DNA of 37,566 bases, from positions 1-37,566 of the forward strand of contig NZ_JAJTBB010000061.1 in assembly GCF_021287135.1 (NCBI RefSeq). The letters are read 5' to 3'. Made by a program: the position numbers and the translations under genes. The notes below the pieces were generated by a model. That model did not search any database. It worked only from the letters and a program-made list of their open reading frames with translations, and was not told where the DNA came from. This document shows, in pieces, positions 6,518 through 13,395 of the stretch. This stretch comes from Acidovorax sp. (lineage in GTDB: Bacteria > Pseudomonadota > Gammaproteobacteria > Burkholderiales > Burkholderiaceae_C). The number at the start of each line of letters is the position of its first letter. Within the stretch, counting starts at the first letter, position 1.

Positions 6518-7345
6518 CTACCGGGGCTGCCGCAGGGCCTCGCAGGGGTCCCCGGGCGGCAGCGGCGGTGTCTCCACCACGGCATTTGCTTCTGTTTTGA
6601 TAGCTGCTTGCGCAATACCCGCCTGCGCTAGGAGCACTTTTGACCTCAATCTCTCCGGCCAGTGCGTGGGCACGCCCAGGCTGCGCAGCACGTGCCCGGC
6701 ACCGGCAATCAGCAGCACCGTCTGCCCGGGCTGCAGCGCTTCTTGCGCCGTGCGCGCCATGCGCGCGTCGCGTGCGATCTGCACCCGGGCCATGGGGGCG
6801 ATCTGCGCTTCGGGCAGTAGCCCGCAATGGCCGTCGCGCAGCGCCTGGTACTGGCGCTGCAGGGCTGGGGCCGGCAGGTGCTGGTCCCACGCCTCCTGGG
6901 CCAGGGTGGCGCGCAGCGCGGAGCGGGGCAGGTTGCCCCCCAGCACCGGCACCCCGGCCGCCACCGCGGCCATGACGACGGGGCCGTAGGCTTTCCAGGG
7001 CCACGCCGCATCGTTCCACTGCAGGGCGGCCTGCGCCTGCGCCTCGGTGGCGTCACGCGGCAGGCCGCGCGTGCTGTGGCCGCTCTCGGCCATCTCCAGC
7101 ACCACGGCCGCCAGCAGCCCGCGCGCGGCAAGCCACTGCACGGCCTCGCGCTGCAGGCGCTGGTGCTCAGGCGCGTCGTGTTGCTCGCCCAGCAGCAGCA
7201 CGTCGGCCGGCAGCAAGGCCTGCAGCCGGTCGGGCCACGGCGCGGCGGGCGGTGTCGCGGGCAGCGTGGCAGGAGCGGTCGTGACGCAGCCCGTGGCCAG
7301 GGCTGCCGCAGCGGCCAGGGCGATGCGGGCCAGCAGCCGGCGCAT
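6518..7345 (-). CDS. ChaN-like lipoprotein
   Basis: The 275-residue product starts with a lipoprotein signal: MRRLLARIALAAAAALATGC, with the lipidation Cys at position 20. The body has the ChaN/Tiki-fold pattern: VLLLGEQHDAPEHQRLQ, a VVLEMAESG strand, GVPVLGGNL, and TVLLIAGAGHVLRSLGVP near the end. ChaN of Campylobacter binds haem and has been linked to iron uptake; the role here is unknown. A start at 7403-7405 is possible, but the ATG at 7343-7345 places the signal peptide at the N-terminus. The last 25 or so residues before the C-terminus (AQAGIAQAAIKTEANAVVE) are encoded by a dispersed repeat, suggesting that the original end was replaced. The gene is divergent from narX, and the FNR-like box at 7430 lies between them. 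Confidence 0.75.
   Translation of the reverse strand: MRRLLARIALAAAAALATGCVTTAPATLPATPPAAPWPDRLQALLPADVLLLGEQHDAPEHQRLQREAVQWLAARGLLAAVVLEMAESGHSTRGLPRDATEAQAQAALQWNDAAWPWKAYGPVVMAAVAAGVPVLGGNLPRSALRATLAQEAWDQHLPAPALQRQYQALRDGHCGLLPEAQIAPMARVQIARDARMARTAQEALQPGQTVLLIAGAGHVLRSLGVPTHWPERLRSKVLLAQAGIAQAAIKTEANAVVETPPLPPGDPCEALRQPR
6593..6643 (+). repeat. TAGCTGC/AGCGCT dispersed repeat, copy 3, inside a coding sequence
   Basis: The unit runs TGTTTTGATAGCTGCTTGCG, CAATACCCGCCTGCGCTAGG and AGCACTTTTGA. It aligns with copy 2 (TTGATAGCTGCTAGCGCTTG) at its start and keeps the TTTTGATAGCTGCT core. Unlike the other copies it lies within an open gene, the 3' part of the ChaN-like gene on the opposite strand, and it keeps that frame open. 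Confidence 0.6.
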
Positions 7346-7429
7346 GCGCCGTGCCGCCGTCCATGGGATCGCCAGGGGCAAAGGGCAGGAACTCGTCATC
7401 CTCATGGCGCCATGCTACCCTGGCGAAAA

Positions 7430-7478
7430 TTGACGTACGTCAAGCGTTTGGCCTGCGACCCTCCCTACACTGCGCCGA
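7430..7478 (+). promoter_or_regulatory. Predicted class II FNR-type promoter of narX, apparently leaderless
   Basis: A perfect palindrome TTGACGTACGTCAA (7430-7443) fits the FNR-family box TTGA-N6-TCAA. If it is centred at -41.5, as in class II promoters, the transcript starts at 7478, which is the A of the narX ATG. The -10 window (7466-7471) then reads TACACT, four of six matches to TATAAT. No ribosome binding site precedes the ATG. The geometry is identical to that in front of nrdJ. Which FNR-family protein binds (FNR, Dnr or Nnr type) cannot be told. Confidence 0.6.
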
Positions 7479-9472
7479 TGCGCACCAAGCCCACCCTGAC
7501 CGCCAAACTCCTCGCCGTGGGCGCGGGGTTCCTGATGGTGGCGCTCGCCTCCATCGGCCTGACGCTGTGGGTCACCTGGAAGCTGGAGGGCGGCGCGGCC
7601 GCGGTCAACGAGGCCGGCCGGCTGCGGATGAACATGCTGCGCATGGTGCTGGTGCTGCAGACCGAGACCCCCGAGGCGGTGCTGGAGCGTGCGCGCCAGT
7701 TCGACGCCAGCCTGGAGCTGCTGCGCACGGGCGATCCCTCCCGGCCGCTGTTCGTGCCGTGGAGCACCGAGACCCGAACGCGTTTTGACGCCGTCCGCAA
7801 CCAATGGGCTGGCGCCCGGGCCGGGTTCACCAGTGGCCGTGCGGAAGACCGGGCGGGCGCCCTGGCGCAGGCCGACGACTTTGTGCGCCAGGTGGACGGC
7901 TTTGTCGAAGCCATCGAGATCCAGATCGCCGGCTGGACGGCCGCATTGCACCTGTTCCAGCTGTTCATGATGGCGCTGGCCATCGTTGCGGCCGTGACGT
8001 TCATGGCGGTGAGCTACCTGCTGGTCATCAACCCCGTGGCGCGCCTGCAGGCCGCCCAGGCCCGCCTGCGCCAGGGCGAGCTGGGCACCCGGCTGACCGT
8101 GGACACCGATGACGAGTTCGGCCAGCTCTCCGCGGGCTTCAACCTGATGGCGCACGCCCTGCAGGCCTCCCACGACGAGCTGGAGGAGAAAGTGCGCAAG
8201 AAGACGGCCAGCATCGCCGTGCAGAACCAGCGCCTGGGCGCGCTCTACGAGGTGAGTGCGCTGGCGTCCACGGCCGACAGCCTGGAAGCGCTGGCCCAGG
8301 GCTTCGTGCAGCAGATCCGCCGCGTGGCGGGCGCGGATGCCGCCGCGGTGCGCTGGTCCAACGAGGCCAACGAGCGCTATGTGCTGCTGGCCGGCGACGG
8401 CCTGCCGCGCAGCATGGCCGAAAGCGAGCACTGCCTGCCCACCGGGGCCTGCCTGTGCGGCCAGCCCCAGATGCAGGCGCGCATGCGCGTCATTCCGATC
8501 ACGGCGACCACGGGCGTGTCGCTGCCGCACTGCCATGACGCCGGCTTCGAGACCATGGTCACCATCCCCGTGGAGATGCAGCAAAAGCTGCTGGGCGAGG
8601 TGGACCTGTTTTTCCGCACGCATGTGGAGCTGACCGACGAGCTGCGGGAGCTGCTGGAGGCCATGACCCGCCACCTGGCCAGCGCCATGGAAGGCCTGCG
8701 CGCCACCGCGCTGGAGCGCGAGGCCGCGGTGGCCGAAGAGCGCGGCCTGCTGGCGCGCGAGCTGCACGACTCCATCGCCCAGTCGCTGGCCTTCCTCAAG
8801 ATCCAGACGCAGCTGCTGCGCGACGCCGTGGCGCGCGGCGACGAGGCCAAGCGCGACCGCAGCATGGCCGAGCTCGACGTGGGCGTGCGCGAGTGCTATG
8901 CCGACGTGCGCGAGCTGCTGGTGCACTTCCGCACCCGCACGAGCGAAGAGGACATCGAATCGGCGCTGCGCGCCACGCTCTCCAAGTTCGAGCACCAGAC
9001 AGGCATGGCCACCACCCTGGGCATGTCGGGCCACGGCCTGCCGCTGGCGCCCGACGTGCAGATCCAGGTGCTGCACATGGTGCAGGAAGCGCTGTCCAAC
9101 GTGCGCAAGCACGCGGGCGCCACGCGGGTCGAGGTGCTGGTGCACCGGCATCCGCGCTGGAAGTTCGAGGTGCTGGACAACGGCCGCGGCTTCAACGTGG
9201 CCGCGGTGCCACCGGATTCGACCCATGTGGGCCTGGGCATCATGCGCGAGCGTGCGCAGCGCATTGGCGCGGTGGTCCAGGTGGACTCGGCCCCCGGCCA
9301 AGGCACGCGCGTCAGCATCGAGCTGCCCACCGGCGCGACGGCGCCGCTGCCCGCGGCGGCGCGGCCGCAGGAGCCTGCGGCCGCCTCCGGCGCGCCAGGC
9401 ATCTCCGGCACGTCTGGAAATTCTGGAACGACCGCTGCCGCCAGTACGGCCCGGGAGGCCGTCGCACCATGA
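7478..9472 (+). CDS. narX: Nitrate/nitrite sensor histidine kinase NarX-like
   Basis: The product has 664 residues. Membrane segments at about 9-33 and 161-184 flank a periplasmic four-helix sensor carrying a P-box-like stretch, NEAGRLRMNMLRM (44-56), the nitrate-binding element of NarX/NarQ. A HAMP domain (about 185-237), a GAF-like domain (about 255-400), a HisKA_3 dimerisation segment with the phosphorylated His430 (ARELHDSIAQS) and a HATPase_c domain (N-box about 536-545, DNGRGF 567-572) follow. The GAF part carries four cysteines (319, 325, 327, 352). The C-terminal 45 residues are a low-complexity Ala/Gly/Ser/Pro tail absent from E. coli NarX. The ATG at 7478 is chosen because it begins directly before the first membrane helix; the open frame upstream is antisense to the ChaN-like gene. 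The end overlaps narL by four bases (ATGA). Confidence 0.9.
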   Translation: MRTKPTLTAKLLAVGAGFLMVALASIGLTLWVTWKLEGGAAAVNEAGRLRMNMLRMVLVLQTETPEAVLERARQFDASLELLRTGDPSRPLFVPWSTETRTRFDAVRNQWAGARAGFTSGRAEDRAGALAQADDFVRQVDGFVEAIEIQIAGWTAALHLFQLFMMALAIVAAVTFMAVSYLLVINPVARLQAAQARLRQGELGTRLTVDTDDEFGQLSAGFNLMAHALQASHDELEEKVRKKTASIAVQNQRLGALYEVSALASTADSLEALAQGFVQQIRRVAGADAAAVRWSNEANERYVLLAGDGLPRSMAESEHCLPTGACLCGQPQMQARMRVIPITATTGVSLPHCHDAGFETMVTIPVEMQQKLLGEVDLFFRTHVELTDELRELLEAMTRHLASAMEGLRATALEREAAVAEERGLLARELHDSIAQSLAFLKIQTQLLRDAVARGDEAKRDRSMAELDVGVRECYADVRELLVHFRTRTSEEDIESALRATLSKFEHQTGMATTLGMSGHGLPLAPDVQIQVLHMVQEALSNVRKHAGATRVEVLVHRHPRWKFEVLDNGRGFNVAAVPPDSTHVGLGIMRERAQRIGAVVQVDSAPGQGTRVSIELPTGATAPLPAAARPQEPAAASGAPGISGTSGNSGTTAAASTAREAVAP

Positions 9473-10191
9473 CGGGCGCGATCCCGGCCGCGCAGCCTCC
9501 CGTCACGCTGCTGGTGGTGGACGACCACACCCTGTTCCGCCGGGGCTTGATCGCCCTGCTCTCGCTGGACGACGGCCTGCAGGTGGTGGGCGAGGCCGGC
9601 GACGCGGCCCAGGCCCTGCGCCTGGCGCCGCAGCTGCGCCCCCAGGTCATCCTGCTGGACAACCACCTGCCCGGCGTGATGGGCGTGGACGCCATCCGCG
9701 GGCTGCGCGAGGTCTCGCCCACCTCGCGCGTGCTCATGCTCACCGTCAGCGAGGACGCGCAGGACCTGGCCACCGCGCTGCGCAACGGCGCGCAGGGCTA
9801 CCTGCTCAAGACCATCGATGGCGAACTGCTGGCCGAAGCCATCCGCCGCGCAGCGCGCGGCGAGCCCGTCGTCAGCCCCGAGCTGATGGGCAAGCTGGTG
9901 GCGGCGTTCCAGTCGCAGGGCGTGCCGGCGCCCGCCATGGCGCCACCGGCGGCCGACGTGCCCGAGCCGGCCGCCGCCACGGCGGAGGGCAGCCTCTCCC
10001 CCCTGTCGCCCCGGGAGGAGGAAGTGCTGCGCGAGATTGCGCGCGGCCTGAGCAACAAGGAAATCGCACGCACGCTGGACATCGCGGAAACCACCGTGAA
10101 GATCCACGTCCAGCACATCCTGCGCAAGCTGGGCCTCAGCTCGCGGGTGCAGGCGGCGGTGTACGCATCGGACCGCCAGCGGGCCGAGTAG
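9469..10191 (+). CDS. narL: Nitrate/nitrite response regulator NarL-like
   Basis: The 240-residue protein has a receiver domain (about 11-130) with acidic residues D18/D19, phosphoacceptor D64, T92 and K114. A LuxR/NarL-type helix-turn-helix (about 175-236) reads LSPREEEVLREIARGLSNKE, then IARTLDIAETTVKIHVQHIL. The two are joined by an unusually long Ala/Pro-rich linker (about 150-174). The phosphorylation site reads LLDNHLPG, whereas E. coli NarL has LLDLNMPG. The ATG overlaps the narX stop codon, so translation of the pair is coupled. NarL should activate the downstream narK1K2GHJI genes when NarX senses nitrate; candidate heptamers lie at 10372-10412. Confidence 0.9.
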   Translation: MTGAIPAAQPPVTLLVVDDHTLFRRGLIALLSLDDGLQVVGEAGDAAQALRLAPQLRPQVILLDNHLPGVMGVDAIRGLREVSPTSRVLMLTVSEDAQDLATALRNGAQGYLLKTIDGELLAEAIRRAARGEPVVSPELMGKLVAAFQSQGVPAPAMAPPAADVPEPAAATAEGSLSPLSPREEEVLREIARGLSNKEIARTLDIAETTVKIHVQHILRKLGLSSRVQAAVYASDRQRAE

Positions 10192-10234
10192 CACGGCCCC
10201 GCGGCCCGTGGTCCTGCGCCGCTGCAGGTGGCAG

Positions 10235-10294
10235 ATTGCTATCCTATTTATAGCATTTTGCGCTTGTTCAATGCGGGCTGGGGCCCGATTTTGC
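10235..10294 (+). repeat. TAGCTGC/AGCGCT dispersed repeat, copy 4 (diverged)
   Basis: It lies in the 311-base gap between narL and narK1. It reads TTGCTATCCTATTTATAGCA, TTTTGCGCTTGTTCAATGCG, then GGGCTGGGGCCCGATTTTGC. The ATAGC...GCGCTTG...GGGCCCGATTTTGC pattern follows copy 2, with changes in the first arm. Within this gap I otherwise see two NarL-like heptamers and the narK1 ribosome binding site. Confidence 0.5.
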
Positions 10295-10371
10295 ACCTAT
10301 TTCACTGTCCGCACAGCCGGCTGTGCGCCACGGCGCAGCGCCCGTGGCCGCACGCGGGCCTGCACGCTGCC

Positions 10372-10412
10372 TAGTTCTTTCGGACGATGCCCGCTGCGAA
10401 AGCACTAGTCCT
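10372..10412 (+). promoter_or_regulatory. Two NarL-like heptamers upstream of narK1
   Basis: TAGTTCT (10372-10378) and TAGTCCT (10406-10412) are direct copies 34 bases apart, inside CTAGTTCTTT and CTAGTCCTTC. Each differs from the E. coli NarL heptamer TACYNMT only by G for C at position three. They are 91 to 131 bases before the narK1 ATG, a fitting distance for an activator. No TTGA-N6-TCAA box is present in this gap. The match is weak and the E. coli consensus may not apply in betaproteobacteria. Confidence 0.35.
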
Positions 10413-10502
10413 TCTGCCGCGCCCCGGCTGGTCTAGCGAAGGATGGGCAAAAGCCGCCCCGCCAGCGACCATTCCTCACACGCAAGAAAAGAGGAATAGC
10501 GC

Positions 10503-11792
10503 ATGGCACATCCTGCCCAGCCCGAGGCTTCCAGCCCTCAGCGCACCCGCCAAGCCTGGTCCGTGCTGATCGTCAGCACCTTCGCCTTCACCGTCTGTTT
10601 CATGGTCTGGATGATGTTCGGCGTCATCGGCATCCCGATCAAGAAAATGCTCAACCTGAACTCCACGCAGTTCGGGCTGCTCATGTCCATGCCCGTGCTC
10701 ACGGGCTCGCTGGTGCGGGTGCCCCTGGGCATCTGGACCGACAAGTTCGGCGGCCGCATCGTGATGGCCGCCGTCATGGCCACCACCGTCCCCGCCATCT
10801 GGCTGATGAGCTACGCCACCGAGTACTGGCACTTCCTCACCATCGGTCTGTTCGTGGGCCTGGCGGGGGGCTCGTTCTCGGTGGGCACGCCGTACGTGGC
10901 GCGCTGGTTTCCCAAGGAGCGCCAGGGCACGGCCATGGGCGTGTACGGCGCCGGCAATTCGGGCGCAGCCGTGAACAAGTTCGTGGCGCCCGTCATCCTG
11001 GTGGCCTTCGGGTGGACCATGGTGCCGCAGGTGTACGCCGCCATCATGCTCGGCACGCTGGTGCTGTTCCTGCTGTTCAGCCACAGCGACCCGGCACATC
11101 GGGTGCCCAGCAACGTCAAGTTCACCGACCAGCTCAAGGCGTTGAAGGACCCCAAGGTGCTCAAGTACTGCCAGTACTACAGCATCGTGTTCGGCGGCTA
11201 TGTGGCGCTGTCGCTGTGGATGGTGCAGTACTACGTGGGCGAATACGGCCTGGACATCCGCGTGGCGGCGCTGCTCGCGGCCTGCTTCTCGCTGCCCGGC
11301 GGCGTGCTGCGCGCCATCGGCGGCGTGCTGTCGGACAAGTACGGCGCGCACAGCGTGACCTGGTGGGTGATGTGGGTGAGCTGGATCTGCCTGTTCCTGC
11401 TGTCCTATCCGCAGACCGATTTCACCATCGCCACCGTCAATGGCGCAAAGACCTTCCACATCGGCCTGAACGTGTATGCCTTCACGGGCCTGATGTTCCT
11501 GCTGGGCATCTGCTGGGCCTTCGGCAAGGCCAGCGTGTTCAAGTACATCAGCGACGACTACCCCAAGAACATCGGCACCATCAGCGGCATCGTCGGCCTG
11601 GCCGGCGGCATGGGCGGCTTCATCCTGCCCATCCTGTTTGGCGCGCTGATGGACCTGACCGGCGTCCGCTCCAGCGCTTTCATGCTGATGTACGGCGTGG
11701 TGTGGGTGTCGCTCATCTGGATGTACTTCACGGAGGTGCGCCGCACCCGTGTCATGGGCGCGCAAGGCGCTGTGGCGGCCGCCGCCCGCTGA
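10503..11792 (+). CDS. narK1: Nitrate transporter NarK1 (MFS, nitrate/proton symporter type)
   Basis: The 429-residue protein of the major facilitator superfamily has about 12 membrane helices and the nitrate-nitrite porter signatures: GLLMSMPVLTGSLVRVPLGI before the helix 2-3 loop, GLAGGSFSVGTPYVARWFP, and GIVGLAGGMGGFILPILFG in the second half. Type 1 NarK proteins bring nitrate in with protons to start respiration. GAGGA lies seven bases before the ATG. It is followed 24 bases on by a second, different narK, the same arrangement as narK1K2 in Pseudomonas aeruginosa and Paracoccus; here the two are separate genes, not fused as in Paracoccus. A long N-terminal hydrophilic stretch of about 17 residues precedes helix 1. 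Confidence 0.92.
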   Translation: MAHPAQPEASSPQRTRQAWSVLIVSTFAFTVCFMVWMMFGVIGIPIKKMLNLNSTQFGLLMSMPVLTGSLVRVPLGIWTDKFGGRIVMAAVMATTVPAIWLMSYATEYWHFLTIGLFVGLAGGSFSVGTPYVARWFPKERQGTAMGVYGAGNSGAAVNKFVAPVILVAFGWTMVPQVYAAIMLGTLVLFLLFSHSDPAHRVPSNVKFTDQLKALKDPKVLKYCQYYSIVFGGYVALSLWMVQYYVGEYGLDIRVAALLAACFSLPGGVLRAIGGVLSDKYGAHSVTWWVMWVSWICLFLLSYPQTDFTIATVNGAKTFHIGLNVYAFTGLMFLLGICWAFGKASVFKYISDDYPKNIGTISGIVGLAGGMGGFILPILFGALMDLTGVRSSAFMLMYGVVWVSLIWMYFTEVRRTRVMGAQGAVAAAAR

Positions 11793-11816
11793 TCTCTTTC
11801 TCTAAGGACCCTCACC

Positions 11817-13226
11817 ATGTCTGCCATCACCACCAGCGGGCGCACGGGGCGCCTGCTCACCCTCTGGACCCCGGAGGACAAGTCGTTCTGGGAGCGCGAA
11901 GGCGAAGCCGTCGCCAAGCTCAACCTCTGGATCTCGGTGCCCGCGCTGTTCCTGGCCTTTGCCATCTGGCAGGTCTGGAGCGTCGTGGCCGTGAGCCTGC
12001 CCGGCCTGGGCTTCAAGTACTCCACCAACCAGCTGTTCTGGCTGGCCGCCGCCCCCGCCCTCTCGGGCGCCACGCTGCGCATCTTCTACTCCTTCATGGT
12101 CCCCCTGGTGGGCGGGCGCCGCTGGACGGCGATCTCCACCGCCAGCCTGCTGATCCCGGCCATCGGCATCGGCTTTGCCGTGCAGGACAACACCACGGCC
12201 TACCCCACCATGCTCATCCTGGCCCTGCTGTGCGGCCTGGGCGGGGGCAACTTCAGCTCCAGCATGGCCAACATCAGCTTCTTCTTCCCCAAGGAGCGCA
12301 AGGGCTCGGCCCTGGGCGTGAATGCGGGCCTCGGTAACCTGGGCGTGTCCGTGGTGCAGTTCCTGAGCCCGCTGGTCGTCACCGCCGGCATCTTCGGCGT
12401 CTTCGGCGGCGACGCCCAGACCATCGTCAAGAACGGCCAGAACGTGCAGGTGTGGACGCAGAACGCCGCCTTCATCTGGGTGCCCTGGATCGCCGTCACC
12501 GCGCTGGCCGCCTGGTTCGGCATGAACGACATCGCCGACGCCAAGGCCTCCTTTGCAGCGCAGGCCGCCATCTTCAAACGCAAGCACAACTGGCTGATGT
12601 GCGTGCTGTACCTGGGCACCTTCGGTTCTTTCATCGGCTATGCCGCAGGCTTTCCGCTGCTTATCAAGAGCCAGTTTCCGGGCGTGAACCCGCTGGCCTA
12701 CGCCTGGCTGGGGCCGCTGGTGGGCGCCGTGGTGCGGCCCTTTGGGGGCTGGTTGGCCGACAAGCTCGGCGGCGCCCGCGTCACGCTGTGGAACTTCATC
12801 GTCATGGCCGTGGCCGTGATGGGCGTCACCGTGTTCTTGCCCGCGGGCGGCCATGAAGGCCAGTTTGCCGGCTTCTTCGTGTGCTTCCTGGTGCTGTTCC
12901 TCACCACCGGCATCGGCAACGGCTCCACCTTCCGCATGATTCCCGTGATCTTCCTGACCGAGGCCCTGCGCGGCGTGGACCGCAATGACCCCGCCGCCGT
13001 GGCCAGCGCCAACAAGGAAGGCAACACCCTGGGCGCCGCCACGCTGGGCTTCACGGCCGCCATGGCCGCCTATGGCGGGTTCTTCATTCCCAAGAGCTAT
13101 GGCAGCTCGATTGCCCTGACGGGCGCGCCCAACGCCGCCCTGTGGTGCTTTGCCGCCTTCTATGCGGTCTGCATCGTCGTGACGTGGTGGTACTACGCGC
13201 GCAGGAACGCCGAGATGCCTTGCTGA
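11817..13226 (+). CDS. narK2: Nitrate/nitrite transporter NarK2 (MFS, antiporter type)
   Basis: The 469-residue MFS protein is closest to E. coli NarK (463 residues) and NarK2. An N-terminal WTPEDKSFWEREG segment precedes helix 1. The nitrate signature GLGGGNFSSSMANISFFFPK lies in helix 5, with GNTLGAATLGFTAAMAAYGG and its following segment in the second half. The family exchanges external nitrate for internal nitrite during respiration. AAGGA lies eight bases before the ATG. The gene is separated from narG by 169 bases holding a post-stop hairpin repeat, so narK1K2 and narGHJI may be transcribed together but expressed at different levels. Confidence 0.92.
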   Translation: MSAITTSGRTGRLLTLWTPEDKSFWEREGEAVAKLNLWISVPALFLAFAIWQVWSVVAVSLPGLGFKYSTNQLFWLAAAPALSGATLRIFYSFMVPLVGGRRWTAISTASLLIPAIGIGFAVQDNTTAYPTMLILALLCGLGGGNFSSSMANISFFFPKERKGSALGVNAGLGNLGVSVVQFLSPLVVTAGIFGVFGGDAQTIVKNGQNVQVWTQNAAFIWVPWIAVTALAAWFGMNDIADAKASFAAQAAIFKRKHNWLMCVLYLGTFGSFIGYAAGFPLLIKSQFPGVNPLAYAWLGPLVGAVVRPFGGWLADKLGGARVTLWNFIVMAVAVMGVTVFLPAGGHEGQFAGFFVCFLVLFLTTGIGNGSTFRMIPVIFLTEALRGVDRNDPAAVASANKEGNTLGAATLGFTAAMAAYGGFFIPKSYGSSIALTGAPNAALWCFAAFYAVCIVVTWWYYARRNAEMPC

Positions 13227-13238
13227 AGAACTAGAAGT

Positions 13239-13275
13239 CCCCCCTGTGCCGCTTCGCGTCTTGCCCCTGGGGGGT
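13239..13275 (+). repeat. Post-stop hairpin repeat, copy 3 (after narK2)
   Basis: Twelve bases after the narK2 stop, CCCCCCTGTGCCGCTTCGCG is followed by a matching GGGGGG at 13269-13274 to give a stem. The opening CCCCTG-G-CGCTTCGCG matches the element after narG. It is shorter than copies 1 and 4. The rest of the narK2-narG gap holds only the narG ribosome binding site AAGGAG. Confidence 0.6.
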
Positions 13276-13395
13276 ATCGCCGGCGGCCTGGCAAAGCCAG
13301 TTCCGCGGCAACACCCGGCAGAGAGCACGCCGGCATTGCACGCGGGGCGCAGATGGCAAGCGCCCTAGAGATACCCAAGAAACAAGGAGCCCCCG

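Noticed and set aside
4621-6600. A 659-codon frame in another plus-strand phase over the GGDEF-EAL gene
   Set aside because: It is an Arg/Ala/Gly-rich shadow of the real frame, which carries complete PAS, GGDEF and EAL domains.
10235-10294. The narL-narK1 gap AT-rich segment as an FNR-type box
   Set aside because: There is no TTGA-N6-TCAA in the gap. The AT-rich part aligns with the dispersed TAGCTGC repeat.
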